Origin: Verpa conica
Taxonomy: Eukaryota > Ascomycota > Pezizomycetes > Pezizales > Morchellaceae
Assembly (NCBI GenBank): GCA_033030425.1
Contig: JAUFSD010000010.1
Span: forward strand, 1,116,001-1,180,000
Direction: 5' to 3'
Length of the DNA: 64,000 nt
Both the position numbers and the translations under genes were made by a program. Under the pieces are notes generated by a model. The model searched no databases and was not told the origin of the DNA. It saw nothing but the letters and a program-made list of their open reading frames with translations. Positions 50,718 to 62,374 of the stretch are shown piece by piece. The first letter of the stretch is position 1. Every line of letters begins with the position of its first letter.

Positions 50718-51857
50718 GTGATAAAAATGGCGGCTATACCCCCTCCACCACCTCGCCTAGTACTTGAGAACCTTCCGCCCGATGTTATCATGAGTGTATA
50801 CGCCCAGTGCGAAGATTTCAAACAAATCACGGTACTGAGAAGAGCCAGCACTCGCTTTTACAGCATCTTCCATAACAGCTCCAATACAATCCTTACAAAC
50901 ATGGCTAGACGTACTCTTGGTGACGCAGTAGAACTTGCCAAAGAGATCCTCGTCTACCAACGTTTCACAGTTGAAGCTATCCCAAACTATCCTTATGTCC
51001 AAGCAGCTCTCAATGCAATGCGAGCTAATGGCGGTCCAACGGTACTACGCCTAACGGATATTAGACAACTTGAAGAAAACCACAGGTTTTATATACGCTT
51101 TAGAACACATTACCAGACTATAGTAGACAGAATCGGCTACCCGGTACCTCCGATGGGTGAGCTCGCGGCTACACTGAAGACAGAGTCACAGCTCGACCAC
51201 ACTATTACGCACAGGAGGAGAAAGTCGCTCCAGTACAAAATCGGGCAGGATGTATCAACAAAGGAGTTCTATAGGGCTTGGCTCCTGATCTGGAGGTTCA
51301 AGTACCAGACTGTCGGGGAGTTTTCAAGTAATGAGTTTATGACGCCTCATGAGACAGGGAAGCTTCATTTTATCGCCTTTCTTATGGACTCCTGTCGTCA
51401 CCGCAGGGACTTCATAGTCTCAGATTCAGGACCCCCTATTCCTGCTGATATTACAGGTGATGATCGACTTGATGCTCATACAGCTCGTATTATAAACGCG
51501 TGGCGTAATAGGAGCTTTATGGGTACTTGGTTCCCGTTATTAATACATAATAAAGGTATCTTTAGTTTGGCTTGGCTTGCAGGCACTTGGAAAGCCGTAA
51601 TACAGAAAGGGCTACAGGGGTTCGTGTATTTGAGGGGGGACGAGTGGGGTGAATTTACAAAAAACAAATGTGGCAGTCATTTGCTCTATTGGAAGATGCT
51701 GTGCCATCTTGCTGGTAACGTTGCTTCTACACAGCCTATGGTGTTGGAGCAGCCTGATAGTTGGCATGCGGCTTTTCTCTTAGAAAAGGCAAAGTTCGAT
51801 CTTGATTTTGAGACTATAACTACTGAAGAGTTGATTACAAAGTATAATTTGGATTAG
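50718..51857 (+). CDS. F-box-like hypothetical protein, 379 residues
   Basis: A single uninterrupted exon, unlike most neighbours. The N terminus RLVLENLPPDVIMSVYAQCEDFKQITVLRRASTRFYSIF resembles an F-box (LPxxhhxxhxxxh...hxxhxxxsxxhxxhh), which would recruit a target to an SCF ubiquitin ligase. The rest is helical and Trp/Arg-rich (FYRAWLLIWRFKYQTVGEF, GTWFPLLIHNKGIFSLAWLAGTW) with no domain I can name. Such intronless F-box-like genes are often in expanded lineage-specific families in fungi, so paralogues are likely elsewhere in the genome. The start may be Met1 (50718) or Met4 (50727), which begins MAAIPPPPP. Confidence 0.7.
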   Translation: MIKMAAIPPPPPRLVLENLPPDVIMSVYAQCEDFKQITVLRRASTRFYSIFHNSSNTILTNMARRTLGDAVELAKEILVYQRFTVEAIPNYPYVQAALNAMRANGGPTVLRLTDIRQLEENHRFYIRFRTHYQTIVDRIGYPVPPMGELAATLKTESQLDHTITHRRRKSLQYKIGQDVSTKEFYRAWLLIWRFKYQTVGEFSSNEFMTPHETGKLHFIAFLMDSCRHRRDFIVSDSGPPIPADITGDDRLDAHTARIINAWRNRSFMGTWFPLLIHNKGIFSLAWLAGTWKAVIQKGLQGFVYLRGDEWGEFTKNKCGSHLLYWKMLCHLAGNVASTQPMVLEQPDSWHAAFLLEKAKFDLDFETITTEELITKYNLD

Positions 51858-52286
51858 GGCTTCTTATTAGGAGTTTAGGAGGGGGATGTAAATAATCAAT
51901 ATTTCTCTAGAGGTAAAGGGAAAAGAAGAAAAGGTAGAAACGGACATATTTTAAGATAGAGATTTTATACATGAAATCTTCCTTTGTACTAAGTGTCGAG
52001 AGTAGAGACGGCTAATTTTACAAGACTCCAATTCCGTAAGGTTAACTTAGGGAGTGCCCGAGTGATACATAATGTGCTTAGTAACAATAGTGACTATTGG
52101 CCCCTGGGCAAGGGTTAGGTATTCTTGGCAGTTTTGAGGCCACAGTTCGCGGATCTGTTGCCTACGCCTCCTCCGAAAACCATAGCTCCCTTCTGTTTCT
52201 CTCTTCAAGCTTTGCGATAATATCATTCACTTCTCACCTCGTATTAGGCCTTAACAACTATATAATCTTGATTCAGTAAGCCGACG
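51858..52286. other. Intergenic region upstream of the lectin gene
   Basis: 429 bases containing the F-box-like gene 3' end and the lectin promoter. Nothing else recognised. Confidence 0.45.
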
Positions 52287-53601
52287 ATGCATTTCTCGAG
52301 CTGGAGCTCGACCGTGGCGAGGGGCGTGGTTTCCGGTCTACTCGGTCTGCTAGCGCTGCAGGTACAGTCGGTTTCCGGGCAATCTTCAAACGATGAAGAT
52401 ATCAAAACCGTACCTCTGCGCACACACAGCTTATACCAGGTTCGTTTCATTTGAGAGTTCTCTGTTTGGAAGAAAAAGAAAAAAGTTCTAAAAGTTGACT
52501 GGGTACAGCCGTACCTAGACTCGGAACTCCAGAGTCGGTGGTTCGATTGGGGTGGAGACACCATAATTCGCGCAGACCAGTAAGTCGCATGACTTTATAT
52601 AGCAGTCAATGGATTTTTTTTATATGCTGACTTTACCTATCACAGATACATCCGCTTAACGTCAGACAGACAAGCACAGTCTGGGTGGATATGGTCGCGT
52701 CTTCCTTTGACGGCGACGAATTGGGAGGTACGGCAATTTCTCAGAACTACACCATACCGAAAAATGGCTGACGAGAGGGTTTTGGGGGGGGGGGTAGATT
52801 GAGTTCGAGTTCAAGATTCATGGGGGTGGGCATCTTTATGGCGATGGAATGGCTATGTGGATCACCAAGCAGCGAGCTTTAACTGGTCCGGTATTTGGGT
52901 CGGTGGACAAATTCGAAGGATTGGGTATTTTCTTTGATACTTATAAGAATAACCGCCCGGGAGTTATTTTCCCATATGTCATGGCCATGCTTGGTATGCC
53001 CTCTATAAAATACTTGGGGAAGTCATATTCTGACTGAGGCGTATCTTTGCAGGCGACGGCGAAACATCTTATGACCATGCGAATGACGGGAAAGACAACG
53101 AGTTGGCTGGATGCTCTGCTCGGGGTTTGCGTGGCGCTGTAATCCCTACCAAAGGGAAGCTCACGTATTTCCAAGAGAACTACCTCCAGCTCGAATTACA
53201 GTACAAAAACGAAGACCAATGGGTTACATGCTTCAATGTACATAACGTCACTCTGCCACAAATCTCCTATCTTGGATTCACAGCTCACTGTGGAGAGCTT
53301 TCTGGTAATTGTCATATCTTATCTGCTTTTTTCCCCGGTTCCTTTGGCTAACATGATTCCTGGTATAGACAATCATGATATCATTACCATCTCTTCCAAG
53401 AACCTCTACTCAATTAATCCCAACCGTCCAACATCTGAAGGGCAAACCACTAGGCCTAACAAGGTGACCCAGAAGCCACCCACGGAATCTGGAGGATGGG
53501 GCTGGTTCTTCCTCAAGTTCATCGTCTTCATCGTTGTTCTGATTGGTGGCTACGTTGGGTTCACGGCGTACAGGGCTCAAAGGAGAACTTCTCGCTTCTA
53601 A
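52287..53601 (+). CDS. L-type lectin ER/Golgi cargo receptor (VIP36/EMP47-like)
   Basis: This is a type I membrane lectin of the early secretory pathway that binds high-mannose glycans. Exons 52287-52439, 52509-52579, 52646-52727, 52798-52993, 53053-53304 and 53369-53601 total 987 nt, 328 residues. A signal peptide (about residues 1-32, VVSGLLGLLALQVQSVSGQ) is followed by the beta-sandwich lectin domain: HSLYQPYLD, WFDWGGDTIIR, FEFKIHGGGHLYGDGMAMW, LGIFFDTYKNN with ligand/calcium Asp and Asn, DGKDNELAGCSARGLRG, and a second Cys in GFTAHCGEL. One membrane helix (FFLKFIVFIVVLIGGYVGFTAY) leaves a short cytoplasmic tail RAQRRTSRF; the basic tail could act in ER-Golgi cycling. The length is nearer VIP36/ERGL than yeast Emp47. 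Intron 1 has a GTTCGT donor. Confidence 0.93.
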
Positions 53602-54324
53602 TCCCCCACAACCCTTACTCTTTCTATTGTCATCTGCTCTTTCATCCTCAGTGTATTTCTCTTTCTAGTCGTTCTATCTTATGTATGGTTCTCCACTCGG
53701 TGCGTATATTTGCCAGGTCCGATGAATGTCTATCTTTGAATTTGGAGAAAAAGAAAACAAAGCACTCTTCGTTTGCGCGCTATATCTCTTGTCCTCACTA
53801 TTCTCATTGCCTTGCTTTTGTTTTTTGTTTAGCCTAATCCTCCGGGTACGAGTATTGGCGCACACGAGTACTAGTACGCTGTAAGCTTGTGGCGAGGTAG
53901 TATACCTTCAAACTAAGTTGTATATTACTGGAATATAGAACTCTTGTGATGGAGTGGAGAAGATGTCAAAGGGGGAACTGTGGCTCTGGTGACTTTTTAC
54001 TATGCTTCTAGTCCTAGCGTTAAGTCTCACAGATTTCTGTTATATGGTTTTAGCCTCTATGATGCATTGCTCAAGGCCCGAGTGATGAGATGAGATGAGA
54101 TTCAAAGCAGACCTGCATGTGCCCAGCACCTTTCTACTGTACAGATAACATTTAAAGAAGAGAAGAGGGGAGAGAGGGGGTATAGCCGATGCATGTGCTG
54201 GCTTGGCAAAAATAGACCAGGGCAATGAATGAATAAATGCATGAAGCCCTTTGGCTATGGTGTTCAATAGACGAGGGCGATACTTTCAGGCTCATTCATT
54301 ATACTGCCCGGCAGTAGGAAGTCA
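53602..54324. other. Intergenic region
   Basis: 723 bases downstream of the lectin gene, T/C-rich at first (its 3' UTR). A short GATGAGATGAGATGAGAT repeat lies at 54083-54101. No gene seen. Confidence 0.45.
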
Positions 54325-55015
54325 ATGACCCCCGAGGATACAGACTTTAAACTTGCTATAGCATGCACCACCTTCCTTTCCTATGATGTATTTACAGAAG
54401 GTGCTTGCACCTCCCAAAGTTTTCTCCAGAATCGATGGAAGCTGGATCCCTTCCTGAAATACGCTGCGAGGCAGCTTGGCATCCATCTCGGTGCATATGA
54501 TAAGAACTCAATGGCAGTACTTGTTCTCAGATTTCTTGAGAACTCTGGAAGCATATCGTCTTATATGCAGGCAAAATTACTGAGCGATCATGAGAAAGAG
54601 TATGAGAGAAGGCTACCCCGCTTGGTACTTTTTTCTCCGTACTTCGAGTCCATTTAACGTAGCAGCCACACTGGGGCTCGAGTTAGTGTTCTAGACCCTA
54701 CTTGATCGAGGTGCCGATATCTCAGCTACAGATTACCAGATGCAGACAACACTATAGCTTGCAGCATCATTGCTACTAAGTGACGATAAGAAGTCAGCTA
54801 AAATACTCCAGCTACTACTCGACAAAGGCGCCGGTATCGCAGCGGCAGATGGAGAAGGACGAACAGCACTACATATAGCGGCCTTCAAAGAATACGAATC
54901 GCTGGTCCGACTGTTACTTAAGAGAGATGACAATACCTCAACTACAGATAATCGAACTCGGACAGCGCTGTGTCTTGCAAAATCCAGATATCACAGATCA
55001 GTTTTCAGCTTCTGA
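54325..55015 (+). pseudogene. Relic of a NACHT/ankyrin-repeat (NLR-like) gene
   Basis: The first open piece (54325-54657) contains LAIACTTFLSYDVFTEGACTSQ and DPFLKYAARQLGIHLG, a pattern that in fungal NLR-type proteins follows the NACHT domain and precedes ankyrin repeats. At about 54656 the reading must shift by one base to continue into NVAATLGLELVF, stop, TLLDRGADISATDYQMQTTL, stop, LAASLLLSDDKKS, then two fairly intact ankyrin-like units (ILQLLLDKGAGIAAADGEGRTALHIAA and YESLVRLLLKRDD). So there is one frameshift and two in-frame TAG codons (near 54698 and 54753). No NACHT P-loop is seen upstream within the window. This looks like a 5'-truncated, decayed gene fragment. Confidence 0.72.
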
Positions 55016-55947
55016 AAATAGCAATAGAGGTATATCACTGTAAATAAGCCTATGTATATTCGCCTTTTCAATCCACCACCTACCCTAAAATAAAGACTAT
55101 ACTCCCAATAGGTCGTAAATATCACACATATCTCTTGTCCCAAATAGAGTAATTTCATGCATATTTTGGGATGGGGTTTTATCATTGCTACCAGCTAGAC
55201 ACTACATCTAATTTTAAACTTAGATTAGAGTGATTTCTGGCGGAGGTAAATTCGATTAGATGTGTAAATACCTATTGAAATTTAAGCACAAAGCTATATT
55301 AGTTGACTATTGGCATATTACGTGATAGCCACTATTGATACTATTATATATATTCCCATCCACATTAGTAAGGAAAAAAGTAAGTGTGCCCGCTCACTCA
55401 GGTCTTCCTTAATAGTGTATGTAGAAATATGGGTAGAGAAATGGTTCAGTAGAGGTATAGTAACCCTAGAGGGTCCTAAGAATCAATAAAAAAAACCCCT
55501 CTACACCCGGTACCTACACGAATGAATTTCCAACCCTACAAAATCTACATTAACAAGCTCGAGTGATAATTCATGAATCAAGTCAATCAGGTAAACAGAC
55601 CCAATAGGGAAAACTAATAACCTAGAGAGGCTATAATATCCTATACTCATCCAACCTACTTTATATCCAACCTCCACTAGGACATAGGTCTTATTCTACT
55701 ACGAATCACTACAAACATAAACCGATGCAAGTTATACAAAGCCCCAAAGCGAAGGGGGGAAAGGGGGAAAGAATGAATATTCTATAGAGCAGCCCTTCCA
55801 ACACCCTTAATATTTCGCAATCTTCCGCAATATATCAAGTCCAAATAACAGTAATAAAAATAAAACGCCTGAGAAAAAAAAACCCCAAACAGTACCCAGC
55901 CCCCCAATATTACATCCCAGGGCCTAACAATGAAGACCCCCGGTCTT
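55016..55947. other. Intergenic region
   Basis: 932 A/T-rich bases between the ankyrin relic and the 3' end of the acyltransferase gene. No coding frame or repeat recognised. Confidence 0.45.
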
Positions 55948-57651
55948 TTATAAATTCCCACCCTGTCCCCCGCCAAATTTCGCCTGCCACGTGAAATAGT
56001 ATAGTAACGCTGCAAACGGCTGGCCGACTAAACAAAACGACACCCAAAATATTGTATTCCCAATCACGCTACCACTACCCCTCATTTTTTCTAATGGTGT
56101 TGTGAGTGCAACGAGTGGTATCTGGAACATCATCCCGGCGAACGCAACACCGATAATGTTATGGGTTGGGACACCGACAAGGAGCTCATGGAGCACTGCA
56201 GAGAATGTAAAGACCACTACTGATGCGTGCTGCGAGGACCATCCACGCCCTTGCAGAGGCGCGTATAGATGCCGCCGCATGAAGTGGTTTACGGGCTTGT
56301 TCCAGGTTTTCCAGTAGGTCCCCACTGAGCCCGAGTTCCACCAGCTAGTTATGGTGCATTAGCTCATGATGTCACAAGTAGGAGATTCACTATAGTCTTA
56401 CTCAGTGTAGAACTCGCGGTCCCCAAACTTTAAGCACTCGGCTAATGCGTTCAGACCGCTTTGGAAAAGTGCAAAGAACCCTGCTAGCCAGATCACTAGG
56501 CTAATTGTGCTCAGCTTCATGAGCCGCTCTAACACAACTACGACATCGAGTTTCCCCATCGCTGGGAGAGAGTTTTGGAGTACCGGGACTGCATATTGGG
56601 CGCTCAGGAACCAGATTGCAATGCTTAGCGCAATGACCTCACCAACACGCTTGAGGAAAAAGGACCAGCGAAAGGAAGGAGATCGAGGGTACATGGGCTG
56701 GTAGACGAGCGTCGGCGCCCACCAGAAGTAGGTTAGGTTACCGAGTGTGATGTTTGATGGGTAAGGACATGAGGCATAAATGGGCGGTGTAGGGGCGGAG
56801 GCGAGGTAGGCGTCGCGGAGATCACGGTTAGTGAGGGCATAGGAGAGTTGTTTGAGCCAGACGATTACTACGCTCAGACGTCAGTGAGACATAAAATTAT
56901 AGCTAGCTCCCCCCGAATGTAATTCCAGAGTTCGGTGGCGAGAAAGGCTTGGAGCTCGGGGGTGAATAACTCACCAGCATGAAACTCGCAAAATGTCCCA
57001 ATCAACGGATGATGAATCTTGTAATAGACAACCCAATTCGCAACCCCCAAAGACATCGTCGCATTAACCATATGCGCAAACGCAATAATCCTCCACGCTA
57101 CCCGGAGCTTTGGGTCCTTGTTATCATTCTTCTTGTTTTTTGCCTGTGCACCGCGTGCATGAATCGAAGCTACAAGCTCGATCAGGAATCCTACGAATAG
57201 ATGTGTCGGAATTAGAGCATAGAGGAGGAAAAACATCTTTAAGTCATCGCGGCGAAATTCAGATCCAGAAATTTGTACGAGGACACCATATTTCATGTAG
57301 TTTTCTATTACGAGACGGAGATTTCCGACGACTACGGATATTAGCTGAAGCTTAATTGAGACCTGGAAAGGAGAGAAACGCACTCAAAACTATGACCATG
57401 AGATTTCGAAACCCAATAAAGGAGGGGCTATCAACGCTGTCATGACTGAGTGTAGATGTCCGCGGTTGTGAATGAATAGCAAAGATGTGTTTATAAATAT
57501 CGGCGCCTTGCTTTTCATCTGAAGTTTCATCTTCAGGTAGGAGAGTGGCCTCTGCTGGAGAAGCGAGGAGAGGTATTTTCGGGGGAGCTGTTGAGGGTGT
57601 ATTATCGGCGGTCAGTGAGATTGAGGTGGATGTGGCCGACCGGGAGGCCAT
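55948..57651 (-). CDS. DGAT1-type diacylglycerol O-acyltransferase (MBOAT)
   Basis: This ER membrane acyltransferase makes triacylglycerol from diacylglycerol and acyl-CoA. Exons 57651-57384, 57331-56975, 56867-56402 and 56344-55948 total 1488 nt, 495 residues. The N terminus is Ser/Thr-rich and disordered (about 85 residues). The first membrane part reads RNLMVIVLIVGNLRLVIENYMKYG. The hallmark FYTDWWN, assembled exactly across intron 3, is followed by YWKTWNKPVNHFMRRHLYAPL. The active-site His lies in FTFSAVLHELLVGVPTH. The TLGNLTYFWWAPTLVYQPMYPRS segment is also typical of the ARE/DGAT1 family. About 500 residues fits DGAT1 better than sterol acyltransferases (usually longer), but ARE-type sterol esterification cannot be excluded by eye. 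Confidence 0.93.
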
Positions 57652-58447
57652 TCTGTGGGGGGAGGGGGTGCTGAAAGCTGTTTACAGAGAAATTGGAAGA
57701 ACCTAATGGGTAGAGAGGGGGGGGGGGTATCGTATAGAAGAGTAGTTAAGAGAAGAAGAGGACGTGATGGTTGAGAGAACAGAAGGTCAGGATAGATGAT
57801 GACCTAGGCCACCACCTCCCCCCTACGACTGTGATTGGCACACATGTGAAAATGGGTGATAAGCGCAATTCCCTGCTCTCCCACATGCCGCGGAGCGATC
57901 TTGAGAATTTCCCCCTCCTTACTCAAGGGATTGAAGATTCTAATCTTACCCGGTATAGAACTTTAAATCGCTCATGAACGCCTTCGCTTAAGACGGGCAC
58001 CTATGCATATTCTAGCTGCATGCCGGGTCTTATCGCAGATTCCAAAAGTCGAGAGGAGGAGGAGGAAGCAGAGAGGGGCACACAGTATATACCAAGAGAG
58101 CAGAAATACATGTATATACATCTACATATATTCATCTATGTATGGCTGATTAGCCTTTTAAGCCGCAATAATCACATAATATTTGGTCTTAGTCTGAGAC
58201 CCGGCCGTTCAGGGCTGGAGAGAACCACGAGATCCGTCCCGCCGCTGATCCGATCTCCCTTGTGGAACGTGAAATGGGATGTAAGATCTCGCATATGCTT
58301 ACTGTAGATGTCCATCTGAAGACTGTAGGACGTATCATTGATAGTAGATATTTTTCTCGCATCGTGACCTCACACTCATCAAACAATTCAAACCAAACAC
58401 TATATATACACACACAACAAACATTGGTTTTTCCACCCCTAGCCCAC
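57652..58447. other. Intergenic region, DGAT1 promoter / RRP3 3' side
   Basis: 796 bases with an 11-G tract (57717-57727) just upstream of the acyltransferase start. Both flanking genes run leftwards. No gene seen. Confidence 0.45.
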
Positions 58448-60211
58448 CTACTCCTCTCCTCTATCCATATCATCCCTCCTTCTCTTCCCCCCAGCTCCCT
58501 TCGCTCCTCCCCTCCCACCCCGCCCTCCAGTCCTCCCTTCCCCCCTCCCATTCCCTCGCTTCTCTTTCTCCTCTCTTAATGTCTTTGCTGCTTCCCTCTG
58601 CGCCTCTCCAACCCTCTCGCTAAACACGAGTACATTTTCCTCCTCGCACTCAAACTCGGGAATCTTCTTCCCGAGTGCCGCCTCAATCCGTAAGAAAAGC
58701 TCAACGTCGTATTGTGTTACAATAGAGATTGATCTGCCACTGCGGCCAGCACGAGCAGTACGCCCAACGCGATGAATATATGTCTTTGAGTCTTGGGCGA
58801 GGTCGTGGTTTATTACTGCATCGACGGAGGGACTAGATAATTGTTCGTTAGCATCTCTCGGCTCATATATAGATATAAAAGCAAGAAATAGAGAACCTAC
58901 ATATCTAAGCCTCTAGCCGCCACATCAGTAGCCACTAGGATATTCCGACTTCCGCTCTTGAATTTATTCAGCGCGCCCAACCTCGCACTCTGACTCATCT
59001 GCCCATTCAGCGGGACAGCTTTGAATCCTAAGAACCTTAGCAGCACTGCTAACCTATTTGTCTCTTGAACCGTTCTCGCAAACACGATAATAGTCTGCCC
59101 CGCAAACTCGTTCATAAGGTAGACGAGATACGTATCCTTATGCTTGAACGGGATAAACAGAAACCGCTGGATCAACGTACTGACCGTTGAGTACTTACTG
59201 CTAACAGACACACGAACCGGAGAGTTCAGTGACGCTCGTTGCAACTTCTCAACCTTTGAGGTCATGGTGGCCGAGAAAAGATATGTATTCCGAGTTTTAG
59301 GAATAACCTTCAAAATCTTATCAAGGATAGGACCAAAGTCCATATCCAACAATCGGTCCGCCTCATCCATAACCAAATACTTCAAACTCCGCAGGCTAAA
59401 TCCCTTCGTATTCTCTAAATGATCCAATAGCCTCCCTGGCGTCGCAACAATAATGTGTGGTTTCTTCCCCAGTGCGACAGACTGCGTCATCATGTCCATC
59501 CCACCAACAATAACAGCACAGCGTACCCCAATTCCTCCCCCGAGCGCCTCGAACTGATCGCTAATCTGGAAGGCTAGTTCGCGGGTGGGAGCAAGAATGC
59601 AGGCAAAGAGACCGATGGGGTTGCCCCATAGTGATTGTAGAATCGGGAGTGCGAAGGCTGCGGTCTTTCCAGAACCAGTTTCAGCCAGACCGATAAGGTC
59701 TTTGCCAGAGAGGGCCACGGGGATAGATTCGGCTTGGATTGGGGTGGGAGATTTGTAACCAAGTGTTGTGCAGGCTTCACAGAGGGAGTCCATTACACCC
59801 TAGGATATTTTTAGGTAAGCCATTATCAATGGGAGAGGGAAAGGGCTTAGATATCCGTACCAATTCTTTGAAGCTCTTGACAGTAGCTGGTTCCTCCGGA
59901 GCAGTGGGGGTTTCGGTTCCGGTAATTCTACCTTCTCCTGCTATTGATTTTCCACCCCCATCCTCACTTTGAGAATCCTCATTGTCTTTTCTCTTTTCCA
60001 CTAATCCCTCTCCCTCTTCCTCTTCCTCCTCTTCCTCCTCTTCCTCCTCTTCCTCCTCCGATTCCTCGACCACTGGTGCTGGTACTATCTTCTTCCTCGA
60101 CTTTTTACTTAGTCTCTCAACCTTCGGTTTCTTAACATTGCCTTTGCCCTTCAACACGGCGATAGCACTGTCATGGGATATCTTTAACTTCTTGACTGGA
60201 CCTTCAGGCAT
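58448..60211 (-). CDS. RRP3: RRP3/DDX47 DEAD-box helicase for 18S rRNA maturation
   Basis: Rrp3 is a nucleolar ATP-dependent RNA helicase needed for early pre-rRNA cleavages in the 40S pathway. Exons 60211-59861, 59799-58901 and 58832-58448 total 1635 nt, 544 residues. The N-terminal ~115 residues are Lys-rich, then acidic with a run of about 15 Glu coded by a GAG/GAA trinucleotide tract (60017-60062). Helicase motifs in order: Q motif [10 protein letters not shown], Walker [34 protein letters not shown] in [18 protein letters not shown] in [22 protein letters not shown], and [10 protein letters not shown]. The C terminus is Gly/Arg-rich and ends [14 protein letters not shown], as in Rrp3 orthologues. 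The gene is head-to-head with the neurochondrin homologue. Confidence 0.97.
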
Positions 60212-60395
60212 TGTTATAGAATTCCGTTATGTGATTAGAAACAAAGATAGCTAGTTTTTTTTTTTTAGTGGTAGAAAAATAAATTTCGAGCCGCATAAAG
60301 CATTACCCGGCCATGGTGGGGTATATGGGTTAGGGTTCGCCTGGTATATACCTCAGCAGCACCCTACTCTCACCACAAGCCCTCCCCCCAAGACC
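60212..60395. promoter_or_regulatory. Shared divergent promoter, RRP3 / neurochondrin-like
   Basis: Only 184 bases separate the two start codons. It contains a telobox-like site (60327-60337), an A/T run next to the RRP3 start (60250-60270) and a short GGTATATACC palindrome (60343-60352) that could act as a TATA-type element. Confidence 0.65.
60327..60337 (+). promoter_or_regulatory. Telobox-like site GGGTTAGGGTT
   Basis: The 11-mer contains the telomere-type TTAGGG core bound by Tbf1/TRF-like Myb proteins. In several fungi such sites mark ribosomal-protein and ribosome-biogenesis promoters. Here it sits in the promoter of the rRNA-processing helicase RRP3, which fits that use. Binding is inferred, not shown. 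Confidence 0.5.
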
Positions 60396-62374
60396 ATGGA
60401 TTCAGAAACTATACCCCCGGTTGCTGGCTCGGTCTCAGATCCAGTCGTTCAGCCGGAAAAAGATTCACAAACTATCGAGCAATGCCTCACTTTCCTCCGC
60501 CGAAAGGACGACACCTCCCGCTTCGTTGGGCTAGCAATGCTATCCTCGCTTTTGACACACATTCAGGACCAGGCTATCTTGATAAAATGCTGGAGCGCGC
60601 TTCAACCGAAGTTTTTAGACAGACTATTGAAGGCCGGGAGCGGGAAGAAGAGTGCTGAAGAGGCAAAAGATATGGTGGAGTTAGCTATCAATGTTATTCA
60701 CGCGTTTGCGACACTATTGCCAAGTGTAGGAGAAGATGAAAGTTTGGTGGGGAGGACTCCAGAACTGGTCAAAGCGCTAGCAGGATGGTTCTACTCCCTC
60801 CAACGCGGATGTATCCGAAATGATATCTAAAAGATCGTTTTGGGACAGTACATTAATAACAAAAGCAACAATCCTACAAACACTACTTGCATTCTCGGCA
60901 GGGCAGAAAGGAGCAGAAGAAATATTGGGAATTCCTGACCTAATGCCACTAGTAGAGGTCTCTGTGGAACATGAGATGGGTTTGCAGGTACTACTATATG
61001 CATTTGTTAATGCTTCTCCGAAGGTGATGAGTGCACGGTTGGAAGATTTTCTTCCGGAGGTTTGTGAACAGGTTGGGAATATGGAGGGAACGCTGAGATC
61101 AAATGTTTTGAGGTTTTTGAGTGAACTATTGACGCGGATATTGCCTGAGGTAAGAATTAGGCGATTACTTGTGATGGAGTTATACTAACTTATAGTCATA
61201 GCAACTCCCCTCAGATACATCTTGGGTGGTTTCTCTCTACTCCACCATAGCTACCGTATTATCCACCAGTCACGTATCTAAGACACGCCACTATGCTATA
61301 ATAATTACCGCATCCCTCCTCCACCGATACCCCTCCACCCTCCTCTTCGAGTCCAGGTCCTCCTCTAAATCCCCCGCCTCGGATAAACCATTCATATATT
61401 TATTCCTCCAGCTAACCCTCATCGAACTTCGTGCCTCCTTTCCATCACTCCTTGAATCTCTCAACACCCCCGGCTACGCTGCTAAATCCCACCTTCTAGC
61501 CGCGTCTTTCGACATCGCCGCTGCCTTCCTCGGATACCTCGTTTCCTCCGACTCCTTCACATCAATGGTTCTCACTCCTGACCTGCTTTTAAAACTACGG
61601 AGTGACCTAGGCGAGACTTTTGGTCTTACGATCGAGTTCCTCCGGGATAGATGGGACGCGGCATATGCAGGGGCTGAGGGCTTCGAGCCTGGCCATGAGG
61701 ATAAAGGCACACTACTCAGCTTAACATGGGAGAGTGGGCTCGAAGGGGGGTTGTTGAAGGACCCAGTAGTTATGGCTGGTGTGCGCGCGCTGAGTTTGTG
61801 GTTGAGAGAGGAGGAGAGTTTAAGGGAAGAAGCGGGGGGGCTGATGGACTTTTTTCTTGGCTTGTGGAGGAAGGGTGCCGAGGAAGAGGTGGACTATAGG
61901 GTATGGGTTGTGGCTGCGCTTGAGGGGGTATTGGAGGAGGAGCATGGGAGAGTGCAGTTTGCAAAATATAAGGGTTGGGATATAGTCTATGGAGACTTGA
62001 AGAATACCTACAATAGTTTGAAGCCAAGTGAGGACGACCTAAGGCTTGCAGTTGCAGAAGCGAGACTACTAGCAGAATTTGTGTCGTTTGAAGCTCGTGC
62101 TAAGGAGGAGTGGGTACAGGATGTGGTCAAAATTACAAACATCAAAGGCACAAAGGGCCTCCGCCTAGAACTAGACGCAGAGGTATTGAAGCTCGCAAGC
62201 GCATGCATTGCAAATGTTCATAAAGCGGTTCGTAAAAGGCTAGGGGCAGAGGTACAGAAAGTGAGGCAGGTCTGTCAGAGGTTGATATTAGATGTGCAAG
62301 GGAAGAAGGAAGAGGAGGAGACATTAGGGTTGGTGGTTGAAGTTGTGGAGGAGTTGGAAGAGTTGGGGATATGA
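60396..62374 (+). CDS. Neurochondrin-family protein
   Basis: Exons 60396-60787, 60849-61149 and 61202-62374 total 1866 nt, 621 residues. The protein is an all-helical armadillo-like chain. Family-like segments: QTIEQCLTFLRRKDDTSRFVGLAMLSSLL near the N terminus, LVKALAG joined to TKATILQTLLAFSAGQKG across intron 1, RHYAIIITASLLHRYPSTLLFE, LLKDPVVMAGVRALSLWLREEESLREEAGGLMDFFL, and a C-terminal charged helical region. Neurochondrin in animals acts in neurons; the fungal homologues have no established role. Intron 1 has a poor donor (GTTCTA) but restores the frame and the family pattern. Without it, the first frame ends at about 60830, so the alternative would be a frameshift. Confidence 0.85.

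Noticed and set aside
54325..54657. Intact small protein gene
   Set aside because: Its NLR-like sequence continues after the stop in another frame with further stops, so it is a fragment rather than a complete gene.
60017..60062. Microsatellite (TCC/TTC)n as an independent repeat
   Set aside because: It is the complement of the GAG/GAA codons for the Glu run of RRP3 and is part of that coding exon.
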